DNA of 64,000 nt. Source: CAZAFL01 sp964484465. Its GTDB lineage: Bacteria; Bacteroidota; Ignavibacteria; UBA10030; SZUA-254. The position numbers were made by a program, and so were the translations under genes. Position 1 is the stretch's first letter. Each line of letters starts with the position of its first letter. The notes beneath the pieces are model-generated. The model saw only the letters and a list, made by a program, of their open reading frames with translations. It ran no database searches and was not told the origin of the DNA. Positions 18,951 through 28,121 of the stretch are shown here, piece by piece. The stretch spans positions 62,001 through 126,000 of the forward strand of contig CAZAFL010000001.1 of the NCBI GenBank assembly GCA_964484465.1. The letters run 5' to 3'.

Positions 18951-20336
18951 ATGTCAACATTAATCAAGAACGGGCGCATTATCACTGCGGAACAGGACTA
19001 TAAAGCCGACATATATATAGAACAGGATAAGATCACTGCGATCGGTTCCAACCTCCCGATGAAAACAGAAAAGACGATCGATGCAAACGGGAAATATGTT
19101 ATACCTGGGGGAATAGATGTACACACGCACATGGACATGCCGTTCGGCGGGACGACCTCGAGCGACGATTTCGAGACCGGTACACGCGCGGCGGCTTTCG
19201 GCGGAACCACATGCCTGATAGATTTTGCTATTCAGGCGAAAGGACAAAAGATCCGTGAAGCGCTCGATATCTGGTGGAAAAAGGGGGAAAAGGCAACACT
19301 CGACTACAGCCTGCACATGATTGTTACCGACCTTCCCGAAGCACACCTGGAAGATTTGAATGAAATGGTGCGTGAAGGATTGACGAGTTTTAAGCTGTTC
19401 ATGGCATACCCCGGTGTTCTCATGGTCGACGATGCAACGATCTTTCGCGCAATGCGGAAAACTGCTGAAAACGGAGCGCTTGTCTGCATGCACGCGGAAA
19501 ATGGAGGCGTCATCGACCTGTTTGTACAGAAGGCAATCGCCGAAGGAAAAACCGCTCCAATCTACCACGCATTAACCCGCCCGACAACCGCGGAGGGTGA
19601 GGCGGTCAACCGGGCGATCGCACTTGCGCAAATGGCAGGAGCCCCCGTGTATATCGTACATCTCTCATCTGCAGACGCGCTCGAGAAAGTGTCCGAGGCG
19701 CGTGACCGCGGGATCCCCGCATTTGCGGAAACATGCCCACAATATCTTCTTCTCTCAATTGAGGATTTAGACCGACCAAATTTCGAGGGTGCAAAATATG
19801 TGTTTACGCCACCCCTGCGTGAGAAATGGCATCAGGACAAGCTCTGGGAAGGGTTGAAAAAAAATACACTGCAGGTCGTCTCTACGGACCATTGTCCTTT
19901 CTGTTTCAAAGAGCAGAAGGAGTTGGGCAGAGACAGCTTTGCCAAGATACCCAATGGCGGACCCGGCGTTGAGAACAGGCTGCAGCTGCTTTTCCACCAT
20001 GGTGTGAATCAAAAACGTATTTCCCTCAACCGGTGGGTTGAAATAACATCGACAACGCCTGCAAAAATGTTCGGCATGTACCCGCGGAAAGGAACTATCG
20101 CCGTCGGCAGTGATGCCGACCTCGTTGTCTGGGATCCGAACCAGGAGCACACCATCTCTGCAAAAACGCATCACATGAGAGTCGATTATTCCATGTTTGA
20201 AGGATTCAAAGTGAAAGGCAATGCCGAGTCGGTTCTCTCCAGGGGTGAACTGATCGTCGATAAAGGGAAATGGTTCGGCAAAGCCGGTCGCGGAAAGTTT
20301 ATTAAACGGGATGCGTTTGCGTGGGCGTGGAAGTAA
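18951..20336 (+). CDS. Dihydropyrimidinase (D-hydantoinase family)
   Basis: About 461 residues of cyclic amidohydrolase that open dihydrouracil or dihydrothymine to N-carbamoyl-beta-amino acids. Metal ligands are visible (numbered from an in-frame ATG at 18939): His62/His64 (GIDVHTHMD), carboxylated Lys152 (TSFKLFMAYPG), His185 (CMHAENG), His241 (VHLSS) and Asp317 (STDHCPF). The ATG at 18951 is preferred because family members begin at the MSTLIKNGRI segment; 18939 remains possible. The gene lies between preA and the nucleobase transporter and supplies the second step of the reductive pathway. Related hydantoinases and phenylhydantoinases share these residues. Confidence 0.93.
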   Translation: MSTLIKNGRIITAEQDYKADIYIEQDKITAIGSNLPMKTEKTIDANGKYVIPGGIDVHTHMDMPFGGTTSSDDFETGTRAAAFGGTTCLIDFAIQAKGQKIREALDIWWKKGEKATLDYSLHMIVTDLPEAHLEDLNEMVREGLTSFKLFMAYPGVLMVDDATIFRAMRKTAENGALVCMHAENGGVIDLFVQKAIAEGKTAPIYHALTRPTTAEGEAVNRAIALAQMAGAPVYIVHLSSADALEKVSEARDRGIPAFAETCPQYLLLSIEDLDRPNFEGAKYVFTPPLREKWHQDKLWEGLKKNTLQVVSTDHCPFCFKEQKELGRDSFAKIPNGGPGVENRLQLLFHHGVNQKRISLNRWVEITSTTPAKMFGMYPRKGTIAVGSDADLVVWDPNQEHTISAKTHHMRVDYSMFEGFKVKGNAESVLSRGELIVDKGKWFGKAGRGKFIKRDAFAWAWK

Positions 20337-20352
20337 GCGGCGTCATCCATAT

Positions 20353-21249
20353 ATGATAAATATCAGCGGTATTCTCCCGCCTATGATTACTCCATTCAAA
20401 AAGAATGGAGATGTCGATTACGACGCCTTCACACGAAACATTGAGCTGTGGAATAAAACTTCCCTCTCCGGCTATCTTGTCCTCGGTTCGAACAGCGAAA
20501 CACCCTATCTTAACGAAGGCGAAAAACTACAACTCATCGAGTTAACAGTCAAGTCCGCCGGACAAGGGAAAATTGTCTTTGCGGGAACGGGACTCGAATC
20601 GACGCGCGATACAATCAAACTCACAAATAAAGCTGCTAAGCTTGGCGTCCCGTCCGCACTCGTTCTTACCCCATCGTTTTATGGCGGTCAGATGACAACT
20701 CGATCACTCATCAACTATTTTACGGCAATCGCCGATGCCGCTGAGATTCCCATTCTCATCTACAACGTTCCCAAATTCACTCATGTGAATATTTCTGCAG
20801 AAGCTGTAAGCGAATTGAGTCGTCATCCAAAAATTATCGGCATGAAGGACAGTAAAGGCGATGTCGCACAACTTGAGATATTCAAGAAAGTCGTTCCCGA
20901 AAACTTCAATCTGATTGTCGGAACAGCTTCAGCGTTGTATCCTGCCCTCGAACTTGGAATCAAAGCAGGCATTCTCGCCCTGGCAAATTGTTTGCCTGAA
21001 AAATGCGTTGAACTTCATGAATTATTTAAGAAAGATCAAAAAGAACAGGCAAAAAAACTTCAGGCACAACTTGTTCCTGTCAATAAAGCTGTTACAGAAA
21101 CATTCGGCATCGCCGGCCTCAAGTATGCATCCACCTTGATGGGATATGCAGGAGGTGCTGTCCGAAGCCCTCTTCTTCCGCTCACAGATAAGGAAGAATC
21201 TGACATTCGTTCCATTATGCATCAGACGAATTTAGAGTTCAACTCTTAG
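20353..21249 (+). CDS. DapA-superfamily lyase, likely 4-hydroxy-2-oxoglutarate aldolase
   Basis: About 298 residues of Schiff-base TIM-barrel aldolase. The in-frame ATG at 20353 is chosen; an upstream ATG at 20311 lies inside the dihydropyrimidinase gene. The catalytic Lys is in IIGMKDSKGD and the family Tyr in LIYNVPKFTH. Segments FAGTGLESTRDTIKLT, GMKDSKGDVAQ, LALANCLPEKC and FGIAGLKYAST resemble the HOGA1 (4-hydroxy-2-oxoglutarate aldolase) branch more than true dihydrodipicolinate synthases. It would release pyruvate and glyoxylate. The link to pyrimidine breakdown is by position only (16 bases after dihydropyrimidinase). Alternative: another 2-keto acid aldolase of the family. Confidence 0.78.
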   Translation: MINISGILPPMITPFKKNGDVDYDAFTRNIELWNKTSLSGYLVLGSNSETPYLNEGEKLQLIELTVKSAGQGKIVFAGTGLESTRDTIKLTNKAAKLGVPSALVLTPSFYGGQMTTRSLINYFTAIADAAEIPILIYNVPKFTHVNISAEAVSELSRHPKIIGMKDSKGDVAQLEIFKKVVPENFNLIVGTASALYPALELGIKAGILALANCLPEKCVELHELFKKDQKEQAKKLQAQLVPVNKAVTETFGIAGLKYASTLMGYAGGAVRSPLLPLTDKEESDIRSIMHQTNLEFNS

Positions 21250-21250
21250 A

Positions 21251-21931
21251 ATGGAATTTCTATTGAGAGCTTCCATAATTTCTCCGCGAAGATGTTTCAT
21301 TGCCATAGCGCTTGTATTTCTTTCAGGCGTATGTGCAGCCCAGCCTCCGGAAGAACAAGGCAAGAAATTTCGGCGGACAGATCTTGTAGAACTCATCAAA
21401 ATAGATTCGACGTTTAAACTCGACATCCGGTATGCAACATCCAATAACTTCATGCAAAGGCCCATGTATTCGCAGGCGCGGGCATTCCTGCAGCGACCGG
21501 CTGCCGACGCACTTATCCGCGTAAACAGGAAGCTCCGGCAACAGGGATTCGGGCTTTTGATTTTTGATGGCTACCGACCATGGTCAATTACTAAAAAGTT
21601 TTGGGATGAAACTCCCGCTGAAAAACATAATTTTGTCGCAGACCCGCAAAAAGGGTCCAAGCACAACCGCGGATGTGCTGTCGACCTTTCGATGTACCGT
21701 CTTACGACGGGAAAAGAACTCCAGATGCCGAGCCCGTATGATGATTTTACCGAAAAAGCCTATCCGAATTTTACCGGCGGGACAAAGAAACAGCGTCGCA
21801 TGAGAGACATGCTTCGGCATGCGATGGAAAAAGAGCGGTTTACAGTTAATGAATATGAATGGTGGCATTTCGATTACAAGGATTGGCAGGAATACAGAAT
21901 ACTCGACATCCCTTTCGAGAAAATTAATTAA
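21251..21931 (+). CDS. Exported D-alanyl-D-alanine dipeptidase (VanX/DdpX, M15D)
   Basis: A 226-residue protein. A signal peptide (RCFIAIALVFLSGVCAAQ) is followed by the M15D zinc peptidase fold. The motif SKHNRGCAVDLSM supplies His and Asp ligands, EWWHFDYKDW gives the catalytic Glu and last His, and DGYRPW is the upstream conserved block. It hydrolyses free D-Ala-D-Ala; in many non-resistant bacteria such enzymes recycle peptidoglycan. It starts two bases after the aldolase stop, so it is translationally linked to it. No vanHA-like partners are in the window, so resistance is unlikely. Confidence 0.93.
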   Translation: MEFLLRASIISPRRCFIAIALVFLSGVCAAQPPEEQGKKFRRTDLVELIKIDSTFKLDIRYATSNNFMQRPMYSQARAFLQRPAADALIRVNRKLRQQGFGLLIFDGYRPWSITKKFWDETPAEKHNFVADPQKGSKHNRGCAVDLSMYRLTTGKELQMPSPYDDFTEKAYPNFTGGTKKQRRMRDMLRHAMEKERFTVNEYEWWHFDYKDWQEYRILDIPFEKIN

Positions 21932-21954
21932 CCGCTCTTGACACTCCTGCCGTA

Positions 21955-21985
21955 TTGACCTTCCTTCAGTTTTTTTCTATCTTCC
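21955..21985 (+). promoter_or_regulatory. Putative -33/-7 promoter of the DUF1028 gene
   Basis: TTGA (21955-21958), 19 bases, TATCTTCC (21978-21985); start of transcription expected about 32 bases before the ATG at 22020. Confidence 0.45.
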
Positions 21986-22019
21986 CAAAGTCGATGTTCA
22001 ATTTTTGGAGGAAACAACG

Positions 22020-23003
22020 ATGTCATCCAAATCGATGTTAGTCATTCTTATCATTATTGCGTTATCCTTCGCAGATGCTCAACAACGTCCTGTTCACACC
22101 TTTTCCATCGTTGCCCGTGATTCTGTCACTGGTGAGCTTGGTGTCGCAGTCCAATCCCATTGGTTTTCCGTCGGACCGCTTGTCCCGTGGGCAGAGGCCG
22201 GAGTGGGTGCGGTAGCAACGCAATCGTTTGTTGATCCTGCATACGGTCCTCTCGGACTTGAGTTAATGCGCGCGGGAAAATCTGCAAAGCAGACGCTCGA
22301 AGGATTGCTTGCCTCCGATGTATCAAAAGATGTCCGGCAGGTTGCGATGGTCGACGCCCATGGAAACGTTGCCGCACATACGGGAGCGAAATGTATCCCC
22401 GCCGCGGGACACATAGAAGGCGAGCAATTTACAGTGGAGGCAAACCTCATGTTGAATGATAAAGTCTGGCCCGCAATGGCAAAGGCATATCGCTCAACAA
22501 AGGGAGATCTTGCAGAGCGCATGCTCGCAGCTCTCGATGCAGCGCAGGCAGTTGGCGGCGATATTCGTGGCAAGCAGTCTGCGGCGATTCTCATCGTCGC
22601 AGCTAAGTCAACCGGGCAACCCTGGAACGACCGCATCATGGACTTGCGTGTTGAAGATTCACCGGAACCACTTAAGGAATTAAGGAGGCTGGTTAATATT
22701 CATCGTGCGTACCGGCATGAGAATGCCGGAGACCTTGCCGTGGAGAAACACGATGTCGATGGAGCGTTGAAGGAATACGGAACAGCAGAATCGATGATTC
22801 CCGACAACCTTGAAATGAAATACTGGCATGCTGTCGCGTTGGTGAATGCAGGAAGGCTTGAAGAATCTCTTCCAATATTCAGGATCGTCTTTCAAAGCGA
22901 TCAGAATTGGATTGAACTTACACCGCGCCTGCCCAAGGTAGATCTCCTGAAAGTCGATGATGTCGGGTTGAACAAGATTCTTTCTGCAGCGCCTAAGCAA
23001 TAA
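22020..23003 (+). CDS. Exported DUF1028 Ntn-hydrolase-like protein with TPR-like tail
   Basis: About 327 residues from the ATG at 22020, which has GGAGG 8 bases upstream; an in-frame TTG at 22005 overlaps that site. A signal peptide (MSSKSMLVILIIIALSFADAQ) leads into the DUF1028 domain, whose conserved parts are TFSIVARDSVTGELGVAVQS, VGAVATQSFVDPAYG, AHTGAKC and QSAAILIV. The domain is thought to have an Ntn-hydrolase-like fold, function unknown. The last ~100 residues look like two TPR helices pairs (VDGALKEYGTAESMIPDNLE). Confidence 0.88.
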   Translation: MSSKSMLVILIIIALSFADAQQRPVHTFSIVARDSVTGELGVAVQSHWFSVGPLVPWAEAGVGAVATQSFVDPAYGPLGLELMRAGKSAKQTLEGLLASDVSKDVRQVAMVDAHGNVAAHTGAKCIPAAGHIEGEQFTVEANLMLNDKVWPAMAKAYRSTKGDLAERMLAALDAAQAVGGDIRGKQSAAILIVAAKSTGQPWNDRIMDLRVEDSPEPLKELRRLVNIHRAYRHENAGDLAVEKHDVDGALKEYGTAESMIPDNLEMKYWHAVALVNAGRLEESLPIFRIVFQSDQNWIELTPRLPKVDLLKVDDVGLNKILSAAPKQ

Positions 23004-23065
23004 ATGCATGTCGGTAAATACCGCCTGTTGAAAAAGAGAAACAGTAGTCGTACAAGTTCTGCGCA

Positions 23066-25123
23066 ATGAGGACGAACATCCTCAAAATTAGTGTCATCTC
23101 ATTTCTTCTGATCATTGGACTTTTCATCGCCGGATATTTTTCGCCGACGAGTTTGAATTGGGGCTTTCATTTCCTCGGGCTCCTTCCGTCAACATATTTC
23201 CTTGTGTATCTTATCTTATCCGGTCTCATCATCGCCTATATTTTTCTCGGAGATATTGAAAACAATATGACGGAAATTGCTACAAAATTATTCCATCGAC
23301 CGACAGTTTCGGTTGTGATTGCATTGGCGTTCTTTGCCCTCCTTGCGGTTTGCCTGCGTCAAAAAACACCTTTGCTGGGAGACAGTTTCGTCTTAATGAA
23401 TAATTACCAGAACACATTTGAAGGATTACACGGTCTCATAATTTATCGTGAACCCCTTTCGGTCTATTTTTTTTACATCGTGGCGTCCCTGCTTGGCACC
23501 CATGCTTATCCTCCCATCATGAATGCGTTCCTTTTGGGAGAAGTTCTCCTTGGCATCGGATTTATTCTCAACGTTATCTTCATTGTTAAGTTAATTATTC
23601 AGGGATCGGAAAAGAGAATTCTTGCAGTTCTTTTTTTATGCGTTGGCTCGTATATGCAGCTGTTCTTCGGGTATGGGGAAATATATTCTGTGGTCCTTTT
23701 CTTCATTTCATCGTATGTGCTTATTGTTGTGTTGTGGATGAAAGGGAAAGCTTCCTTCTACTATATACCCATTGTTTTTGTCCTCATGGTGTTTGCTCAT
23801 TATTTGACTGTGTTACTGGCACCTTCATTTCTTTTCATCGTCTACAACGAATTTAAGAGGAAGGGAGTGCGGGATATTGTTATCGGTGCGATTGTGCCGG
23901 CGGCATTTTTTGTAGTAGTTCTGTTGATATTGAAATTTGATTTTCACTATTTTGTGCCGCCTCTTACGCATTCCCCGTTCCTTTCTGTTTCTCCATCGAA
24001 TGATGATTTTCAGCCGTATACGTTATTTTCCGCGTATCACCTTGTCGACCTTCTGAATCTATGGATGTTGTTGGGCGCGTCATCGTTGATTCTTGTCGGA
24101 CTGGCGCTGTTGGTTCAAAAGAAAAAAATCATTCCATCGCTCGAGGCGCAATTCCTTCTTGTTGGTATTGTTCCAGTTATTGTTTTCAGTTCGCTCGTTA
24201 AAGTTGACCTGGGGATGGCAACTGATTGGGATACCATGTCGTCATATTTTTTCCTCATAAATCTATTTGCTCTCATTGTCTTTATAAATATGCAATTCGT
24301 CGACAGGGCTAGAATCCTGTTCTTGTCTGTCGCAATGACAGCGCTTCATTCGCTGGCGTGGATGGTGATGAACGCTTCGGAGCCTGCGACGGTGGCGAGA
24401 ACCAAGCTTCTCGCTGATCAACGCGTCGTGCCTCATGAGGGATATTTTCAAATTTCGTACCACCTTGAGAACTACTACGCGTTTCGCCATGACCTGATTT
24501 CGATCCTCAATGTGTGGGATGACTACATTGAACGGTTTCCGGATGACGTGAAAGGGTATAGAAGAGCTGCCGAGTATCTTGTAAAATTTGGTGATGGAAC
24601 TGGAGAAAAAACAATGAATCTTATCGAACGGTGGCTAGCGATCAATCCCGGGGACCCGGAACCGAAAAGCGCGCTTGCAAAGGTTTGCGTAAATACGGGA
24701 AACAAGTTTCTCCAGGAGGGTAAATCTGCGGAAGCAGAAAATTTGTTTAGAAAAGCGATCAGACTCGATCCAACGACAATCATGGCATATCATAATATGG
24801 GGAATGTCTGTTTACAAAGCGGCAAGGTTGATTCTGCCATTGGATGGTATTCACGGGCACTGGAAATAGATTCCACATCCATCCTCTCATTGGACGGTCT
24901 TGGCATGGCGCTTATCAGGAAGGGAGACCTTACATCTGCAAGGACGATAGCTTTCAAATTGATTAGGGAGAATCCGGCCGCCCCGGACGGCTACGAACGG
25001 CTTGCGCAGATTTATTTCAGGGTGGGAGATCGCCAAAATTCTCTTGAAAATCTCAAAAAAGCTGCCCGTCTGGGAAGTTCATTTGCCAGGAATTTCCTGG
25101 AAGGCCAAAAAATTAGTTGGTAA
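23066..25123 (+). CDS. Multi-pass membrane protein with C-terminal TPR repeats
   Basis: A 685-residue protein: about 12 membrane segments over residues 1-430, then a soluble C-terminal part with at least three tetratricopeptide units (SAEAENLFRKAIRLDPTT, GKVDSAIGWYSRALEIDS, RQNSLENLKKAARLG). An acidic loop early in the chain (TPLLGDSFVLMNN, then an external loop ending IIYREPLSVYFF) recalls GT-C glycosyltransferases, and the layout matches the large DUF2723-like protein at 48.7 kb, but no family can be named with certainty. A role in envelope glycan or protein glycosylation is a guess. Confidence 0.72.
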   Translation: MRTNILKISVISFLLIIGLFIAGYFSPTSLNWGFHFLGLLPSTYFLVYLILSGLIIAYIFLGDIENNMTEIATKLFHRPTVSVVIALAFFALLAVCLRQKTPLLGDSFVLMNNYQNTFEGLHGLIIYREPLSVYFFYIVASLLGTHAYPPIMNAFLLGEVLLGIGFILNVIFIVKLIIQGSEKRILAVLFLCVGSYMQLFFGYGEIYSVVLFFISSYVLIVVLWMKGKASFYYIPIVFVLMVFAHYLTVLLAPSFLFIVYNEFKRKGVRDIVIGAIVPAAFFVVVLLILKFDFHYFVPPLTHSPFLSVSPSNDDFQPYTLFSAYHLVDLLNLWMLLGASSLILVGLALLVQKKKIIPSLEAQFLLVGIVPVIVFSSLVKVDLGMATDWDTMSSYFFLINLFALIVFINMQFVDRARILFLSVAMTALHSLAWMVMNASEPATVARTKLLADQRVVPHEGYFQISYHLENYYAFRHDLISILNVWDDYIERFPDDVKGYRRAAEYLVKFGDGTGEKTMNLIERWLAINPGDPEPKSALAKVCVNTGNKFLQEGKSAEAENLFRKAIRLDPTTIMAYHNMGNVCLQSGKVDSAIGWYSRALEIDSTSILSLDGLGMALIRKGDLTSARTIAFKLIRENPAAPDGYERLAQIYFRVGDRQNSLENLKKAARLGSSFARNFLEGQKISW

Positions 25124-25157
25124 TTTCAGCAAGTGGTTTATATTATGTTGAGAATAC

Positions 25158-26105
25158 ATGAAATCCAATGAAATCACTCTCCCGATGAATAGGTGTAAGG
25201 TTCTACACTCGCTGCTGATTTTTTTTATTGTTCTTTCGACGCCTTCTGCTTTGTATGCGCAGGGATCTCGGTTGCAACCGGAAGAGCCACAGTTGTTCAA
25301 ATATGTGAAAGGCATTGAAGGGAGAACTCATGCCGGCAGAAAACAGTTCATCGAGGATGAACTCAAGTCATTTCATGTGAATTTCAGACTCGTTCCTGCA
25401 GAAAAGAAGCTTTCGAAGAAGGACGCGAAAAATGGAATACGTGTAGAAAACATTGTCGTACGGTTGGGCTCCGGCAGGAAGAATATTGTTGTGGGGGCGC
25501 ATTATGATGCCGTTTCAGGGTCACCTGGCGCTAATGACAACGGAAGCGGGGTTGCTGTTGTGTTGGAAATGATTCGATCGCTTAAAGATTACCGTTTTCG
25601 TCACGCAGTTGAGTTTTGCTTCTTCGACAAGGAGGAAGATGGCCTCATCGGGTCGGCGGTGTATGTGCGAGAGATGGACACTTCGTCTCCGAGTCTCGCA
25701 ATGATTAATCTCGATGTCGAGGGAACTGGAGATGAAATTTATGTCGGCCCTGTCGGTGGCGGCGACGATGACCTTATCATGAAATATATCCGTGCTGCAA
25801 GGGACAGTACAAAATTTCCATATGAAGAAAATGAAGTTTACCCCGGCTCCGACTATGAATCATTCGCCGATGCAAAACAGGAGAATATTTCCATTTCGGT
25901 AGTCCGGCAAGGGGATGTAGCAAAACTTGTGAAATGGACGAAATCCGGGTTTAAAAAAATTGACAATCCGGCAGATATGCCTGAAGTTCTGAAGGTCATG
26001 CATACTTCTGATGATAAATCGTTGTATGTCACCGAGGAAGCTCTTCGTTTGTCATACATCTTTACCAAAACAACATTACTTCTTCTCGATAAAGGGGAAC
26101 AATAG
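25158..26105 (+). CDS. Exported M28-family zinc aminopeptidase
   Basis: A 315-residue protein with a signal peptide (SLLIFFIVLSTPSALYAQ). Two-zinc M28 motifs: VGAHYDAVSGSPGANDNGSG (His and bridging Asp), FFDKEEDGLIGS (catalytic Glu pair), NLDVEGTGDEI (Asp) and a late Asp/His region. It releases amino acids from peptides outside the cytoplasm. An in-frame ATG at 25185 (MNRCKVLHS) would give a more typical signal peptide and may be the true start. Only two bases separate it from the NCS1 transporter gene. Confidence 0.9.
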   Translation: MKSNEITLPMNRCKVLHSLLIFFIVLSTPSALYAQGSRLQPEEPQLFKYVKGIEGRTHAGRKQFIEDELKSFHVNFRLVPAEKKLSKKDAKNGIRVENIVVRLGSGRKNIVVGAHYDAVSGSPGANDNGSGVAVVLEMIRSLKDYRFRHAVEFCFFDKEEDGLIGSAVYVREMDTSSPSLAMINLDVEGTGDEIYVGPVGGGDDDLIMKYIRAARDSTKFPYEENEVYPGSDYESFADAKQENISISVVRQGDVAKLVKWTKSGFKKIDNPADMPEVLKVMHTSDDKSLYVTEEALRLSYIFTKTTLLLLDKGEQ

Positions 26106-26107
26106 AT

Positions 26108-27595
26108 ATGGAGCCATTGCAGAACGATCTGGTTGAGATCGACCTCGCCGCGGTGAATCACAGCCCGCTCATTAACGACGACATCGCCCCGACGAAAATT
26201 TCCCAGCGAAAATGGAGGACATATAACATTGCGGCGTTATGGATTTCGATGTCAGCATGTATCCCCACCTACATGCTTGCTTCGTCGCTGATTTCGGAGG
26301 GGATGAATTGGTATCAGGCAGTTTTGACGATTTTCTTTGGAAACCTCATCGTATTGATTCCCATGATTCTCAATGCTCATGCCGGTACGAAGTATGGCAT
26401 CCCTTTTCCCGTGTATTGCAGGGCTTCGTTTGGTGTGCGGGGTGCCAACATCCCGGCGTTACTGCGTGCTTTTGTCGCATGCGGATGGTTCGGAATACAG
26501 TCATGGATCGGCGGCTGGGCGATCTATAAAATCTTTACAATTTATATTCCCTCATGGGATACACTACCTGCATGGATTGCCGGTATCAACATAGCGCAGT
26601 TTGCATGCTTTATGTTTTTCTGGGGAATCAATATGTTTGTGATCTACAAAGGTATTGAATCGATTCGTTTTTTACTGGACATCAAAGCTCCGTTGTTAAT
26701 TACGTTGGGATTGGTATTGCTTGGCTGGGCATACAAGCAGGCAGGCGGGTTTGGGCCGATGTTGTCACAACCATCGCAATTCGTACCGGGAGGTCCGAAA
26801 GAAGGTCAGTTCTGGGCTGTGTTTTTTCCATCGCTTACAGGTATGATTGGCTTTTGGGCAACCTTATCGCTGAATATTCCCGACTTCACCCGTTATTCAC
26901 GATCTCAACGGGACCAGATGCTTGGACAGGCAATCGGGCTTCCGATGACGATGGCGCTATATTCCTTTATCGGTGTTGCGGTCACTTCTGCAACGATTAT
27001 TATTTATGGTGGTTTTCCTATCTGGGATCCTGTAGTTCTGATTACGCGGTTCACAAATCCCGTTGTTCTTGGGGTTTCCTTGTTTGCCCTTTGCCTGGCA
27101 ACATTGGCAACGAACCTTGCTGCAAATGTTGTTAGTCCTGCAAATGATTTTTCAAATCTCTGGCCCTCAAAAATTACCTTCCGTCTCGGTGGGCTGATTA
27201 CAGGAATCATCGGCATTCTCATTCAACCATGGAAACTCGTTGCAGACCCGAGCGGATATATTTTTACCTGGCTTGTCGGTTACTCAGCCTTGCTTGGACC
27301 GATTGGAGGGATACTGATATGCGATTACTTTTTCATCAGACGGATGAAACTCGAAACGGTTGACCTGTACATGCCCGATGGCAAGTATTCATACCGGAAA
27401 GGCATTAACCCTGCGGCTGTTGTTGCACTTATTCTCGGTATCGCTCCAAATGTGTTTGGCTTTTTGGGAACGGTGAAAGTGATGAGCCCGGATTCGGTTG
27501 GTCCTTTTCTCATGCACCTGTACAGTTACGCATGGTTTGTCGGGTTTGTGGTTGCGTTTGTGGCATATGCGTTGATGATGAGAGGAAAAAAATGA
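26108..27595 (+). CDS. NCS1-family nucleobase:cation symporter
   Basis: A 495-residue inner-membrane protein with about 12 membrane helices. NCS1 hallmarks: WISMSACIPTYMLASSLIS near the N-terminus, FPVYCRASFGVRGANIPALL, GWFGIQSWIGGWAIY and NIPDFTRYSRS. Family members take up uracil, cytosine, allantoin or hydantoins with Na+ or H+. Given the uracil/thymine (and hydantoin-like) degradation genes in the same run, it most likely imports uracil, thymine or a dihydro/hydantoin relative. The substrate is inferred. Confidence 0.92.
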   Translation: MEPLQNDLVEIDLAAVNHSPLINDDIAPTKISQRKWRTYNIAALWISMSACIPTYMLASSLISEGMNWYQAVLTIFFGNLIVLIPMILNAHAGTKYGIPFPVYCRASFGVRGANIPALLRAFVACGWFGIQSWIGGWAIYKIFTIYIPSWDTLPAWIAGINIAQFACFMFFWGINMFVIYKGIESIRFLLDIKAPLLITLGLVLLGWAYKQAGGFGPMLSQPSQFVPGGPKEGQFWAVFFPSLTGMIGFWATLSLNIPDFTRYSRSQRDQMLGQAIGLPMTMALYSFIGVAVTSATIIIYGGFPIWDPVVLITRFTNPVVLGVSLFALCLATLATNLAANVVSPANDFSNLWPSKITFRLGGLITGIIGILIQPWKLVADPSGYIFTWLVGYSALLGPIGGILICDYFFIRRMKLETVDLYMPDGKYSYRKGINPAAVVALILGIAPNVFGFLGTVKVMSPDSVGPFLMHLYSYAWFVGFVVAFVAYALMMRGKK

Positions 27596-27677
27596 TTCAC
27601 GGGCGATTGTTGATATTATTGAAATTGCCGGATCAATGCTTACATACAACACGGAAGTTTTTCACGCAGGAGAAGGT

Positions 27678-28091
27678 ATGATGAAACACAGGCAGTATGC
27701 TTTTGCAGTCGTTGTGGTTTGTGGAATGATATTGTTGTCATTTTCGTACAAGAGTGTGCTTGCCCAGCAGGATTCCACAGCAAAAATTGAAATGAAAACC
27801 TACTACACGGTGTTTTTGAAAAGCGGCCCTCATCGGGATCAGGATTCGGTGACTGCCGAAAAGTTTCAGGAAGCTCATCTTGCAAATATCGGCAGGCTTG
27901 CGAAAGAGGGCAAGCTCGCGATGGCGGGTCCGTTTCTGGATGATACCGACCTGCGCGGTATTTTCATTTTGAATGTCAGTTCGACTGAAGACGCGAAGGC
28001 GCTCTGTGATACCGACCCTGCTGTGAAAGCCGGACGACTCGTGTGTGAAATTCATCCATGGTTGTCAGCCAGAGGGAGCAAATTACCCTGA
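27678..28091 (+). CDS. Exported YCII-domain protein
   Basis: About 137 residues from the ATG at 27678, chosen for the upstream AGGAGAAGG and because the signal peptide (RQYAFAVVVVCGMILLS) starts there. The mature part is a YCII/EthD-like ferredoxin-fold domain: YYTVFLKSGPHRDQ, HLANIGRLAKEGKLAMAGPF and DAKALCDTDPAVKAGRLVCE. Function unknown. Secreted YCII proteins are uncommon, as most are cytoplasmic. Confidence 0.82.
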   Translation: MMKHRQYAFAVVVVCGMILLSFSYKSVLAQQDSTAKIEMKTYYTVFLKSGPHRDQDSVTAEKFQEAHLANIGRLAKEGKLAMAGPFLDDTDLRGIFILNVSSTEDAKALCDTDPAVKAGRLVCEIHPWLSARGSKLP

Positions 28092-28121
28092 AGTACAAAT
28101 TCTAATATCAATACACTGAAG

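Noticed and set aside
21251..21931. Vancomycin-resistance vanX
   Set aside because: Only the dipeptidase is present; no vanH, vanA-type ligase or vanRS nearby, and exported DdpX-like enzymes are common recycling proteins.
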